Assembly: GCA_021209875.1 (NCBI GenBank)
Contig: JAGYVD010000011.1
Coordinates: 1 to 64,000 of the forward strand
Length of the DNA stretch: 64,000 nucleotides
Source: Rosellinia necatrix
Taxonomy: Eukaryota > Ascomycota > Sordariomycetes > Xylariales > Xylariaceae
Direction: 5' to 3'
In this document: positions 38,701 to 49,844 of the stretch, in pieces
Numbering within the stretch: position 1 is the first letter of the stretch
Layout of the letters: each line of letters opens with the position of its first letter
Position numbers and translations under genes: made by a program
Notes under the pieces: generated by a model
What the model saw: only the letters and a program-made list of their open reading frames with translations
What the model was told of the DNA's origin: nothing
Databases searched by the model: none

Positions 38701-41700
38701 AGTTTTAATTTTTATATAGTTAGGTTGTTTTTTTTATTTTTATATAAGTTTAAACTTAAAAATTTAAGCTTTATTATGCTTAGATTTAATATATTTAATA
38801 AACTAAAATATTTTTTATATAATAAAATCGTTAATTTTAATTACGTTTGATTTTTTAAATAATATTTCTAATATAATAATTATACTGTTTTTTTAAAACT
38901 TTATTATTAAAACATACGCCTGCTGTTTTTTTGCTGTTATAAAAATATTGTTTAGCTTTTATATAAATATAGCTTATATATTAGCATTTATAGTAGCGTT
39001 TTTTTTTAGTCTGCTATGCTTTTATATAATAAATAGTTAAACAGTCTAAAATATTTTTATTTATTAGTTTATTATTTATTTATTATATAATAATATAGTT
39101 TAATTTAAATATATTAAAATTATATCGGGCTATTAATTAAATTAATAATTATATTAAATCTTTTAATTAATTAAATCTTATATAGTTTTTATTAACTTTT
39201 TTTTTTTTTTTATATTAAAACTTTGTTTTTTAAAAGTAATAAAAATATATTATATATAATTAAGCTATTATGTTTATTAATCGCACAGTTAATTTTAACT
39301 TTAGCCTGTTTTTTACGCAATATTTTTATAGCTTTTTTTATTGCTTTTATTTTTTATATAATATCTAGTAAAAAAAATAAATTTTAATTAATTTTAAAGT
39401 ATGCTTTAAATATTAATAAAATAAGTACTAGTCTGTTTAGACCAATAGTATTATTTAAAGCTTTAATTATTATTTATAAAATTAATTTTTGTTTTATATA
39501 ATATTTAATTTCTGCTTTTAATATATTATATATACAGCAAAATAGTTTATATGCTTATTTAATCTTATTTATTGCTTAATAAGCTTTAATAAACATTATA
39601 TAATATTATATACCAGCTATTCTAGCTTAATTTTAGAATTTTTTTAATAAAAAATTTATATTTAAATTATATATAATATAATTAAAAAGTTTTTAATATA
39701 TATTAATCTAATATTTATATAATACTTTTTAAACGTTATATATAAATATAAATTTTAAAAATATTGCGGTTTAAAATAATATTATAGCATTAATAATATA
39801 AAGTATTTATTTATTATTTATTTATATAGTATTAATTATAACTTTATAATTAAAATTATAGTTGTTTTTAATTAAAAACTTAAAACGTTTTAATATTTAA
39901 TTATATAACTAATAATAATAATAAAACTTTTAAATTTTTTTTAAAATTAAATAGTTTATATTATATTTTATATAATTTAATAGTTTATATAATTTTTTTA
40001 TATAAAAATATTTAAAGCAGCAATATAAACGTTTTAGCTCTGTTTTAATAAAATATATTCTAGCTTTTTAAAAGCTTGTATTAAAAAATAAATGTTTTTA
40101 TTTACGTATAATAAATATAATTTTTCTGTTTTATTATATAATAACGTTTTTTATATTATTAAAATAGGCCTATAAACAGTTTATATTTTTAAAAAAATAA
40201 AAACAGTATTAAAATATTTAAAATATAATATATTATTATATTAAAAACGTTTTTATTTTAACTATTTTAATTAATATAATAGTTTTTTATTTTTAAATTA
40301 TATAAAAACAGTTTTTTATTTATTTAGCTTATATATAAAAATTTATTTAAACATATATTTTTAATTATATTTTATTTATTATTAAATAATTAAAAATATT
40401 TATATTTTATAATTTATTTTAATACTTTATATAATATTAATTGTTTAATATAAATTAATTAAACAGAATATTTGTTTTTAATTTTAAATGTTTTTTTATT
40501 ATATAATATATAAATATATTATTTATTAAAAACTAAATTAACTATATATTTTATTTATTATTAATTTTTTTTATTGTTGTTTAAGTCTAGCTTAAAATAT
40601 TTTTTATATTTTATAAAATATGCTAAAAATCGTCAGGCAATAAGAAGCAATTAAAAATTATTTCGTACGAGTTAAAATATATGCTTTTTATACAGGCTTT
40701 TTTTTAAAATATATAGTTTATTAATTAACAGCCCGTTTTTTTATATATAAAACATTTTTTATTTATATAAACGTTATAATTAAGCTGTTTTTTAAATTAT
40801 AAAAAGTTCTATTATATATTAAGCTAGCTTAAAAGTCTATATATATTTTTAAATTAAAAACTTTTATATTATTATTTTAGTTATATTTTTAATTAATAAA
40901 ATAAACGTTATTTATTTTTATATAAAATGTTTTATTTTATTTTTATTTATAACTTGCAAACATGTTTTTAAATTAATAAAAAAGTTTTTACACGTAAGTT
41001 TTTAAAATATAAAAGCTGTTATTAATTCTAGTATATTTTAGCATGCTTATATAATAATTATATTTAGCTAGATTTTATTTTAATAATTTGCTTTTAAAAC
41101 TTGTTATATTTTCGCTAGCTTAATAATTATTAGATTTAATGCTTTATATATAGCTAAATTTAAATTGTTTTATTTTGTTTATATAAAAATAATATTAGTT
41201 TAATCGGCTTAATATTAGCTATAATTTATATTTATATTAAAATAAATGTTTATTATATAATAAATTTTATTTTAAATTTTATCCGGTTTAATATTATATA
41301 TATAAAAGTTTTTAGCTAAACTTTTTAATATAATTAAAAATATAACATAATATTAATTTTTATTATTTTAAATCGTTAATATAAACTAATAAACAGCTAT
41401 ACTTTATTATATAATAAATTATATAGCTTGCTAAAATAATTTTTTTTTTTCTATGTTTTTAAAAATAATATATTTATTAAAAATATATTTTTATTTTATA
41501 TGTTTTAAAAAAATAAATTAAAAAATATATTTATTATAATTAAATTAAACGTTATATATATATATAATAATTATTTAAAAGTTTATAAAAAATAATATAT
41601 AATAAAATATTTATAAACTAGTTAAAAATTTAGTTTATATTTTATAAATATTATACGTTTATTTATTAAATTAAAAATATATTTATATTTAATTATCGGT

Positions 41701-42679
41701 TATATAAATAATTTATTAGTTTTTTTTTAAAGTTTAAAAATATATATTAAATATTAGTTTTAGTTATAATATATTAAATAATATTTTAAGCTATAAAATG
41801 CTTATATTATTTATATTTATTTAAAGCTGTTAATTTAAAATAAACAAATTAAATGTTTATATAAATATTAATATAAATATAAACAAAAACGTTTTAATTT
41901 ATTTAATATATATTATTTTTATATAATTTATATAAACTTAATTGTTTATATAAAGCTATTATTACTATTAAATTATATATTTTTTTATTTAATATATTAA
42001 GCAGCTTTTATTAAATTAGCTTATAAAATTAATTTTATATTTTATATGTTTATAATTTAAAGTTTTTAATATATAACTTTTATAATAGCTAGCTAATTAT
42101 ATTTAAATATTTATATTTTAAAATATAATAAGCTATTTATATATTAAATATAATCAGGGTTATAGTTGCAACATTAAGCTTTTATTTTTAATATTATATA
42201 TTAACAGCATTTTATATAATATATTTATTAATTTTATAATTTGTTGCAATTTTGTTATATTATTTAATATTATTGCATGTAATAAAAAGTTTTTTTTTGT
42301 TATATAATTATTTTAAAGTTATTATAAAATATATTAAAAATAAATAAACAAGTTTTAATAATAAATTAATAAACAGGTTTTTAAAAGTTTATTTATATAT
42401 TGTTTAGCTTTTATATAATAAATAGTTTTATATAATTATATATTATTATTTTTTAATATTTAATTTTTATATTATAATTTTAAAATATAATAAAATATAT
42501 AAAAATATAAATATTTAAAATTAATTTTTTTTAAGCTTTTATTATATAAAAATAACTTGTTTATATAAAACAAAATTTTTAAAATATAATATAAAAACCT
42601 GTTTAAGTTTATTAAACTTTAAGCATGTTTTGTTTTTATTTTTGCTAATTTATAGTTACGTTTTGCAACTATTAATTAG

Positions 42680-42992
42680 TATTAAATAAGCTTTATATAT
42701 ATAATATATATATTATTTATATATAAAACAAAATACAACTTTTTGTTATATAATATTTATTATGCTTAATAATTCTATTTAAATAACTATTATGCGTAGC
42801 ATTATTTTAAGTTTTATATAAAAATTCTGCTAACGTATAACCTACTAAAATAACAGCGATAATACAGCTTGTTTTATATACAAAGCATACACGCTGTATA
42901 TATATATGTGATATATACGCCATATGCTTGTATAAAGCATATGCACGTATAACAGCTGTGAGTAACTATAACTAATTGCCATAGTTCTAACA
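42680..42992. repeat. LTR of element C, right copy
   Basis: Here the first 60 bases are strongly mutated (TATTAAATAAG for TGTTGAATGGG), but the rest keeps more C and G than the left copy. Mutation in the two LTRs is therefore patchy and complementary. Confidence 0.85.
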
Positions 42993-43126
42993 ATAACAAT
43001 AATAAAACAATAGGCTATAAATAAAAAGCAGGTTTTAAAGCTTAAATATAGTTTATAATAATCTGTTTAGTTTAAAGCAGTAGTATAGCTAAAGTTTTAT
43101 AAATTTTATAAATAAATATAATAAAC

Positions 43127-43292
43127 TATTATAGTTTATACTACTAATAGTTCTAAAAATAACTTATATTATTACATAAAAAAAAAAAAAAACTTCTTGC
43201 TTAATTAATCGCCAGCTACTTGCTTTTTTTTATATATAGTATTCTGGCCCGTGCCCTAGTGGGGTCCTTAGGTTAGAACTAGTTCCGTGACA
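43127..43292. repeat. LTR of element B, right copy
   Basis: A 166-bp copy. The first two thirds are AT-mutated and include a 15-base A run that corresponds to a GGAGGGA segment in the left copy. The 3' third has normal composition and preserves the GTGACA end. Confidence 0.8.
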
Positions 43293-43656
43293 GTCATTTT
43301 CCCATGACAATCACAAGCCCTTCCTCTGGTGGGTTAGCAAGTTCGGCAGCAATAACCCGCCAAGTTGAGAGTTTGGACGAGATGTAATGGACTAAATAGG
43401 TATGCCACATTAATCCCACCCATGTATTAGTAACCTCGTCAATTTTTGGTAGCTGTGAGATGAAGTTTAGTAAACTATCGCTTTAGGTGACGTTTTGACA
43501 ACAATGGCCTAGCGGCATCGAACAGAGCCACACCATCCCCACGCACATTGGTAGAGTTACTCAGTTTATGAGAAAATACCACTTGTTAAGATGTACTCTG
43601 AAATGCAACGTTTTATTAGGTGAATTGGGATATCCTGTCTGACGTCGCTGTCCCTG

Positions 43657-43749
43657 TAGACTGCGACGAACGAGGAGGTGAAGGGTCCCGTAGTTGCTAC
43701 TTTTGAGCATGGAAAAGTCAACATTGACCCGCCAGTTGAAAAGCTGTAA
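43657..43749 (+). pseudogene. 3' remnant of a thioesterase gene
   Basis: About 31 codons ending at TAA 43747-43749 match the C-terminus of the intact thioesterase at 25878-26632. Both end with GPV-type residues, then [10 protein letters not shown] and VEKL or AEKL, and the bases just after the stop (CAGCAG) are also alike. The frame is open, with both synonymous and amino-acid differences. Sequence before 43657 no longer matches and no hotdog core is present. It is a truncated paralogue, not an active gene. Confidence 0.75.
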
Positions 43750-44076
43750 CAGCAGCCAAGAAGCTGACGTGTTCCCAGGGCAGCACGGGATGTGATCCTA
43801 TCACAACTTTTGTGCGGATACCTCCGTCATGGGCCCGAGCACATAATCATCTTGCCTTCCCTGGGTTGCTCGTTGGGGAATTTGCCCCTCGCCTTTGCAG
43901 AACGTGTTTGTGTTGCATTTTGCAAAGCCATTGTGTGTGGTAATAATGCCGCTGCTATGCTAGCGGCCCATGCATGGCTTGGACAAGACCGTGGATACAC
44001 ATGGGGTTATTGATGCTATGGATTTTGGGAGGGCTGAGTATATTATTTTCAAAACGATCATACTCATTAGAAGATA

Positions 44077-44180
44077 TGTCACAGTTCATACTGCTGGTAG
44101 TCCCAGAAATAACTTCTGTTATTGCACAAGGAGGGGGGAGTCCCCTCTAGTATATACTCGCTAGCTGTTCCGGCTTATAT
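44077..44180. repeat. Truncated, little-mutated LTR of family B
   Basis: Begins TGTCACAGTTCATACTGCTG and tracks the 5' part of the B LTRs through the GTTATTGCACAAGGAGG segment, then fades after the CGCTAGCTGTTCCGG stretch. The 3' end with GTGACA is missing. Base composition is normal, so this copy escaped the mutation seen in the adjacent full element. Confidence 0.65.
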
Positions 44181-45081
44181 ACATTGTCTTTGGGTCCGAG
44201 CCTGGTGGAGGTTTGGAGCTCGGACTTGAACTTGGTCTTGTGACAAGACATACATGATCGGGATGTGCATAACATCCACCTTGTCCGATACTTATCCTTG
44301 CTCTTTATCACGTTTATAAAAAGGTTCAACAGTTGGCAACTACAACGGGCCGAATGAGTTTGGCTGTCTAGTTGCGAGAGGCATAAAGGGAATCTAAGAG
44401 ATGAAGGAGTTAACGACCTGCCAGGCAAACACGTATGGAAGAACAACTCTAAGATTTCTATAATTACCAGGTTAGGTTGAAACGATTGGGGTGATTAGAT
44501 GGGAAAGGTAAGACAACCAACTTTGTGAAAGAGTAGCTGGATGGGATAACTTAACTTGAACCGTAGCGTAGTGGGGGGGTACTGTAGGCAGCAGGCGGGC
44601 ACACATCTCTCCTACCTACCATCAAGGATGGTTCGCGCACCAATGCGGCTCATAATTGTCGGCCCCACTTGCGGCTCGTTGTGGGGATAGTTGCCTTCTA
44701 AACCTATAATTATACCACGCCATTACATGACAATCCGGTCTTCGTAGGTAGTTTGAGATACGACCGCAATCGCCCATACGTGTTTCTATAGCGAAGAAGC
44801 CGGATCCATGACATGTACTTACTACTTAAAGTATATAAATATGAGTGCCTGCTCGGTAGCCTCCTCGAGATGAAGAAAAGGAGCAAGATCTGGGCGTTAC
44901 TGCTCATCGCCTTGAATGCATGCTGTATTATTGGATGCATCATCGACAAGTCGACGTCCAGTCCCCAATCTATGCGATACCTATCCTCGATTTGATTCTT
45001 CGTCTGGCTTCTATTCATCCGAAGACCAACTGATCCGCGAGTTGTTTAATCCACTCTAGGATAACCTACACGGCCTATACG
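44181..45081. other. Intergenic, no gene seen
   Basis: This lies between the LTR fragment and the three-exon gene. It contains CTACCTACC words and only short frames without coding character. Confidence 0.5.
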
Positions 45082-45764
45082 ATGGATGAAAATAACAGCA
45101 GAACCATGGCTGACAGCAGCACGATCGCTAGTAGGTGGGTATAGTAATGCTCTGTGATTTTCCCTGTCTCTATTTGCCCCTCCCCATCATGGCTTGGTCA
45201 TCCCGAATATCACACACCATACCATCCGTTTTATTCTCTCTCTTATGTTCTATCACTCTTTAATGTTACATCTTCCACGCTTACTGTTTATACTATTTTT
45301 CTTCGTACAAGACACAACTGTGTGCTTTTTCTGCCATGACCTAGTTGGATTCCCTTTCCCATACCTATAAGCTTTACTAACACAACCGATTTGGCTCAGC
45401 AAACACGTCAAGGAAGCACTGGGAGATTTTAATAAATCTACTGCAACTAGGTACGAACAACACCATGCTCTTACATTTTAATAGGGTAACTAATCATTGC
45501 TGCAGCGACCCGGTGACTGTATCACGAAGCCGGCACGTGGCACTCAAGCCAAGTCTCGCAGAAGGCCTTGCTAGATTAGATTCTGACACCAGCAAACCCT
45601 CACCCCTCGAGTCCTATATGGCAGCTAAGAATGGGGGCGGCGATCCAGTGACAGCATTAAGAATGCGAAATGAGACGATCGAGTCAAGCGTGTCAGCACG
45701 CCGTGCCGAAGTGACCCAGAGCCTGACAAATGTGAAAAGGCTTGGCTTGGATACTGGGAAATAG
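45082..45764 (+). CDS. Small three-exon hypothetical protein
   Basis: Three short exons splice into a 120-residue frame: 45082-45134, 45400-45450 and 45506-45764. Both junctions are phase 2 and keep the frame open. Intron 1 (265 bp, GTGGGT to GGCTCAG) is C/T-rich with a TTACTAAC branch site 20 bases before its acceptor. Intron 2 (55 bp, GTACGA to TTGCTGCAG) has TAACTAATC. The protein starts MDENNSRTMADSSTIAS and contains KHVKEALGDFNKSTAT, HVALKPSLAEGLARLDS and a C-terminal helix NETIESSVSARRAEVTQSL. It is hydrophilic, with no signal peptide or membrane segment. I do not recognise the family. Intron 1 is long for this window and could hide an extra exon. Confidence 0.6.
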
Positions 45765-45990
45765 CTTTATACTCATAACAATCTGCCGTGGGGGAACAAA
45801 TGAATCGGATGGGAACGGTGGGGTTGGGGCCGAGCGATCAGTGCAGGCAGGTCAATTCGAGCTTATAAGTGTGATCTATCTAGTTAAGTTGTAATGTAAA
45901 GATGTGATCGGACTGGCCAGCTTATATACCTATACAGCCCAAAAAGGATCATATCTTTCCTGCCCTGTGATTGGTCAGTTTGAGTGGGTC

Positions 45991-46050
45991 GGGCTCATAC
46001 GGGCCCGACTGCTCATACGGGCCCGACCGCTTATACGGGCCCGACCGCTC
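45991..46050. repeat. 18-bp tandem repeat with GGGCCC core
   Basis: Just over three units of GCTCATACGGGCCCGACC, with a few C/T differences. Each unit contains the self-complementary CGGGCCCG. Confidence 0.8.
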
Positions 46051-47178
46051 ACTACGGCACTTGGGCTGCGATCACCAGCCTTCTGCCAAGGCTATTATTA
46101 CACTCTTTCGGTTTTAGCATATTTCTGGCATCACTGGTCCATGTAACAATAAAACACTCTATAAAATAGTTACCTGAACAGGAGAAAGCCAATTACTTCG
46201 ATTCTTGTTAACACCTTAAATGCTTTAATAACATCGAGTAGCCTTGTTTTGATGCCGAGTTTCTCTACTGCAATAACGCCAACAGCCTTAATATGTAGCA
46301 GGCTGAGCACACTGCTCGCAGCAACTAGGTTGTTGTGCATCAATAAATTCTCTTTATATTAACGCACTGACACCTGCTCTGTGCAACACAGGTTATCCGC
46401 GGACCAAGGGACAGCAACCGTACATCTCGCCCTGCCTTGCCGGCAAGGGAATAGGCTGAACTTGCTTGCTCAATACGGGCTACTATGACGACTAAGATGG
46501 TTGTGTTGGGAAAAGAAAAAAGAAATGTCCAACTAAGATAATTATGTAGTTATCAGTTAGTTAACTAAGCAATTCATATATTTAGCTCCCATTTTTACTA
46601 TCCTATATCTGTGATTCGATGGAAGCTTGTCGATTGGATGGTGCTGCCCATCCAATCCCCGGTGGGCGAATCGCTATCTGGGGGGGTTACGCATGCCGAC
46701 GGGGATGTGGCGTATCGCACTGACCTTCAAACCATCAAATATTTCCAACGTACCACATACACTGCTGATGCATGGACGTCAATAAGCCACCGCCAGGTAA
46801 CATGGAAACATGGACTATTCAGATGCTGTGATGGGTGGGGACCCACGTGTGGTTTCACTAGGTACCTTTAATGTACCCAACGACCGACACGACTGTGTGT
46901 ATTTACATGGCTAAGTACATAGCCATTGTCTTCTGGGTTTATTTGTCCGTACGCATATACACCGCAGCTGCGTCTTCGATACATGTTCCCTGTAGGTAAC
47001 ACAATATACTGCACCTGTCTTCTGTGGAAACCCCGAGTTACGCTATCCATTCGCATAGTTTGTCATCATATGACTTCGAAGATGGTGATGTAGTTGGCTT
47101 TCTGATGCCAGCCTCGCTTATACAAAGGTCTGTTCAAACCGATTCAGGATATGAAAGAGGAGAGAGGGCCTTGTGCCG

Positions 47179-47289
47179 TTTTTCTGTACTGCAACATTTT
47201 TCTGTACTGTAACGTTTTTCTGTACTGCAACATTTTTCTGTACTGTAACGTTTTTCTGCACTGTAACATCATTTTTCTGTCCTGTAACC
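47179..47289. repeat. 18-bp tandem repeat, six units
   Basis: Six units based on TTTTTCTGTACTGCAACA. The first four alternate between GCAACA and GTAACG endings, giving a 36-bp higher-order period. The last two are degenerate. Confidence 0.85.
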
Positions 47290-47527
47290 TCGGTATTACA
47301 TTAGGAGCTAGTTTGAATTTTAGAAACACAGATCCCAATCCCATGCGCTCCAACCGCCTGCCTCTCAAGCACGAACGCCCATGTAATGCAATGCAACGAT
47401 CAATGGCGAGATGCACTCGAAAGGACCGTGGCCCTGTGGAGACCTAACCCCGAGGCGTTTCCTATTCGCTCATTCATCTCCTTCCTATGCTATGTTAAGT
47501 CATTTAGTCTAGTCCCCTCAAAGAGTA

Positions 47528-48899
47528 TCAGTGAGTCGTAGTACGTAAGGCAAATCCCCCCGCATCCTGGGTTGTGGCAAGCCGAATGACTGAACCCTGT
47601 GACATGGATCCGAGGCTTGTACTTGACACCCGACTGGCGGGATAGGGCCGACGGGACTGTGCGAAACTACCGGCACTACTCGCGCGGCTGGGAGAGCGTG
47701 ACGCCAAAGTTCCCCCGGCTTTGCTTCGGGGTGTGGTCGGTGCCGTGCGGTACTGATGCCCCTCCGTGGCTGACGAGTTTCGTGCGACGAGCCGCGCGAG
47801 GCGCTGGTGTGAGCGCGTACTGTTCCGGTCGAAGCTGTAGGTGCTTCGGATACTTGGTGACGACGTGCGTGTCGTTGGATTGGAATTCTTGGGCGCGTCG
47901 TCATCGATGTGTCCGTTGAAACCAAAGCGACTGCTGTCATCGTCTGGTGGGCCATAGAGGATAGACGGGTTCAAAGGCCGCATGGCGCGCAGAAGCTCGG
48001 CGAAGAGGTACATGAGCCTCCTGAAAGTCGCGTTGGACATCGGGCGGTTGGAGAAACGAACTAACTCATACAGATCCAAAAAGGACATGAGATCCTGCGA
48101 GCCGGATAAGACATCCAGCTCGGTTAGATGCGCTACGTAGCCCCTCACTGTCATACTTGGGGGACGCTGAAGCAGCATCACGGCGTCGCCGTCCAGTAGT
48201 GGTGCGGCTGGCGCTGAGTCTGGGTCTGGTGGCGCTTGGGCAACGGCTTTGGCCTCGATGAGGTTTGGTAGTTCGGCCAACACGGTGGCATACTGGACAT
48301 TAGGCAGATCGGGCGAGGCGGGGGAGCCCCAGCCATGGTGTTCTACTTCGCCCCATACAGGTCGCAATGGTGGAGGGGAGATATCCGTCGTACCCTCCGC
48401 GGGAGCAGGGGGGTTTTGACCTGAATAGATGGAGCGGCCTCCGACTCTCTTTGGGCTGGGCCTCTTCCGTAGCCGTAGCCGTAGCCGTAGCCGTACCCGT
48501 CGCGGCGCTGCCCGCTGCCCTAGGTGGTGGATCGGGTGGCGCAAGTACTCTAGGACGGGCTTCCCAAGCGATAGCAGCGCTGTGCCCCAGGCTCCTGACA
48601 ATCATGCTGCGAACCTCCTTATTCACGTCGCCTTTCTCGACGGGGATCCATTGCCTCGGGATGGAAGCGAGCACAGTGCGGGTAACATATAGCCTGAGCA
48701 GGTAGACGAACAGAACGACGAGGATAGTGATGACGTAGACGATGGCGATGATGATGAGGTTGATGGTTTGGTGCGTGGTGGTCTGGGTCTGTTGGATGAG
48801 GTCGCCGGGGACGACGAGCAGCAGGACGCCGAGGACGACAAAGAGCACGACATAGACAAGGTTGTAGGCGATGCGGGATACGAGGCCGGTGCTTGTCAT
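47528..48899 (-). CDS. DLT1: DLT1 family protein (frameshifted)
   Basis: The frame starts at 48899 (MTSTGLVSRIAYNLVYVVLF). Two membrane segments lie at residues about 10-32 and 46-70, followed by TRTVLASIPRQWIPVEKGDV and SLGHSAAIAWEARPR. These are hallmarks of the fungal Defect-at-Low-Temperature 1 family. After a Thr/Ala dipeptide run encoded by an ACGGCT repeat, the frame continues one base out of register with VWGEVEHHGWGSP, LPNVQYATVLAELPNLIEAK and a conserved MSNATFRRLMYLFAELLRAM segment. The C-terminus is Ser/Arg/Pro-rich. The break is in six G at 48408-48413 (plus strand), where five would restore the frame. Biochemical function is not established; yeast mutants are cold-sensitive. No intron is needed. 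Confidence 0.9.
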
Positions 48900-49844
48900 G
48901 ATGTTGTTTATGGCGCAGGTACCTACCTGCTCGTATCCGGCTGTAGGTGACCTATGGCTCGTTCATGTTCGATCGAGTCGAGCCGGCGTGCGATTCCGAC
49001 TTTGGTGGATGCTGAGCGTGGCGTTGGGATCGCGGCGTCCGGCCCCAAAGTTCATAGTAGGACGGGAGGCAGAAGAGAAGCTTGCTGTCGGCATAGATAG
49101 GGGGAGGTATCTTGCCTGCCTGCCTACCTACCTACCTACCTACCTACTTACCTAGGTGCCCGGAGGTTAGGTGGATGCATGTGACTCGATAAGACGTTGA
49201 GGAAGTTTGGGGTCGGGAGAGGAATGCCAAGTTAGAATCAAGGGGTGGACTAGGATGAGTAGGCGCCTATCTAGGTAGTGTAGGTACTTTACCTACCTAC
49301 GTGTACCTACTTAGCACTTATGTAGGGTAGGTACCTTAAATAAGTGGGGTCAATAACTAGTAGTAGTAGTAGTAGTAGTATTAACGTCTAATCTAGGTGT
49401 CTGACAGTGCTGGGGTCAATAACTACATATATACATGAACACACTACAAGACACTTGACTTCGTTGTAGGTTTAGCACTGGGAGCCGAACTCGACCCCCA
49501 TTTTCTTGCATATGTAGGTACCTGCTTATGTTAGATACAATGTAACAGAGGTATTCAAGACCTGATTGCATGTATTGTAGCATTTTTATTGACTTCTGAA
49601 ATGACTCGTGGAGCTGGCTTCTGCGTGGACAGGCAGCTAAGCTATGGGGAAGAAAAACCTATCAGTCTAGGCCCGAGGAATTTGCGCCAGACCCTTTTTT
49701 TATCTTGTTACCCGTACAGTATGCCCCCCATTATTATATATTGCTTCCACAATACCGTGCCTGTCATTACGTTGGCAAGGGAGTAAGTAGTAACCTTATA
49801 GTCCGTATTTAGGCCTTCATTTAAGGAATCAACGCGTATCCCTA
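48900..49844. other. Intergenic with microsatellites
   Basis: This lies between the DLT1 start and the NDC1 stop. It contains a CCTA/CCTG tetramer run at about 49118-49152, a TAG trinucleotide run at 49359-49380 and many TAGGTACCT words. No gene is seen. Confidence 0.55.
49359..49401. repeat. TAG microsatellite with a flank shared with 56395
   Basis: A run of seven TAG units is followed by TATTAACGTCTAATCTAGGTG. The reverse complement of this flank plus microsatellite recurs at 56395-56458, with a CT inserted next to the array. Confidence 0.7.

Larger units (their letters stand above)
35472..42992. mobile_element. Degenerate LTR retrotransposon C, nested in B
   Basis: 313-bp direct repeats at 35472-35784 and 42680-42992 bound a 7.52-kb element. 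A perfect 5-bp duplication, ATAAC, flanks it at 35467-35471 and 42993-42997. The LTR begins TGTTGAATGGG and ends GTTCTAACA where unmutated. The interior is RIP-type AT-rich. One short open frame at 35821 is a composition artefact. Because C lies inside B, it inserted after B. Confidence 0.88.
28076..43292. mobile_element. Degenerate LTR retrotransposon B, with nested insertions
   Basis: Direct repeats at 28076-28237 and 43127-43292 match end to end. The intact ends are TGTCACAG at the left (28076) and CCGTGACA at the right (43292), i.e. TG..CA. The left copy's 3' end reads TATAATA where the right copy has CGTGACA, all C-to-T or G-to-A changes. Flanking pentamers are GTTAT (28071-28075) and GTCAT (43293-43297), one transition apart, consistent with a mutated target duplication. 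Subtracting the nested element C (7.5 kb) and the lone C-type LTR leaves about 7.4 kb, a normal LTR-element size. The interior is RIP-type AT-rich with no readable pol. Confidence 0.8.
45765..47527. other. Intergenic with two tandem arrays
   Basis: Contains an 18-bp array at 45991-46050 and another 18-bp array at 47179-47289. Open frames at 46611-46871, 45904-46146 and 47151-47447 have no coding signature; the last is largely made by the repeat. Confidence 0.5.

Noticed and set aside
46611..46871. 86-residue plus-strand frame
   Set aside because: No recognisable feature and no conserved start context.
47151..47447. 98-residue frame with repeated LYCN motif
   Set aside because: Produced by the 18-bp tandem repeat being divisible by three; not evidence of a gene.
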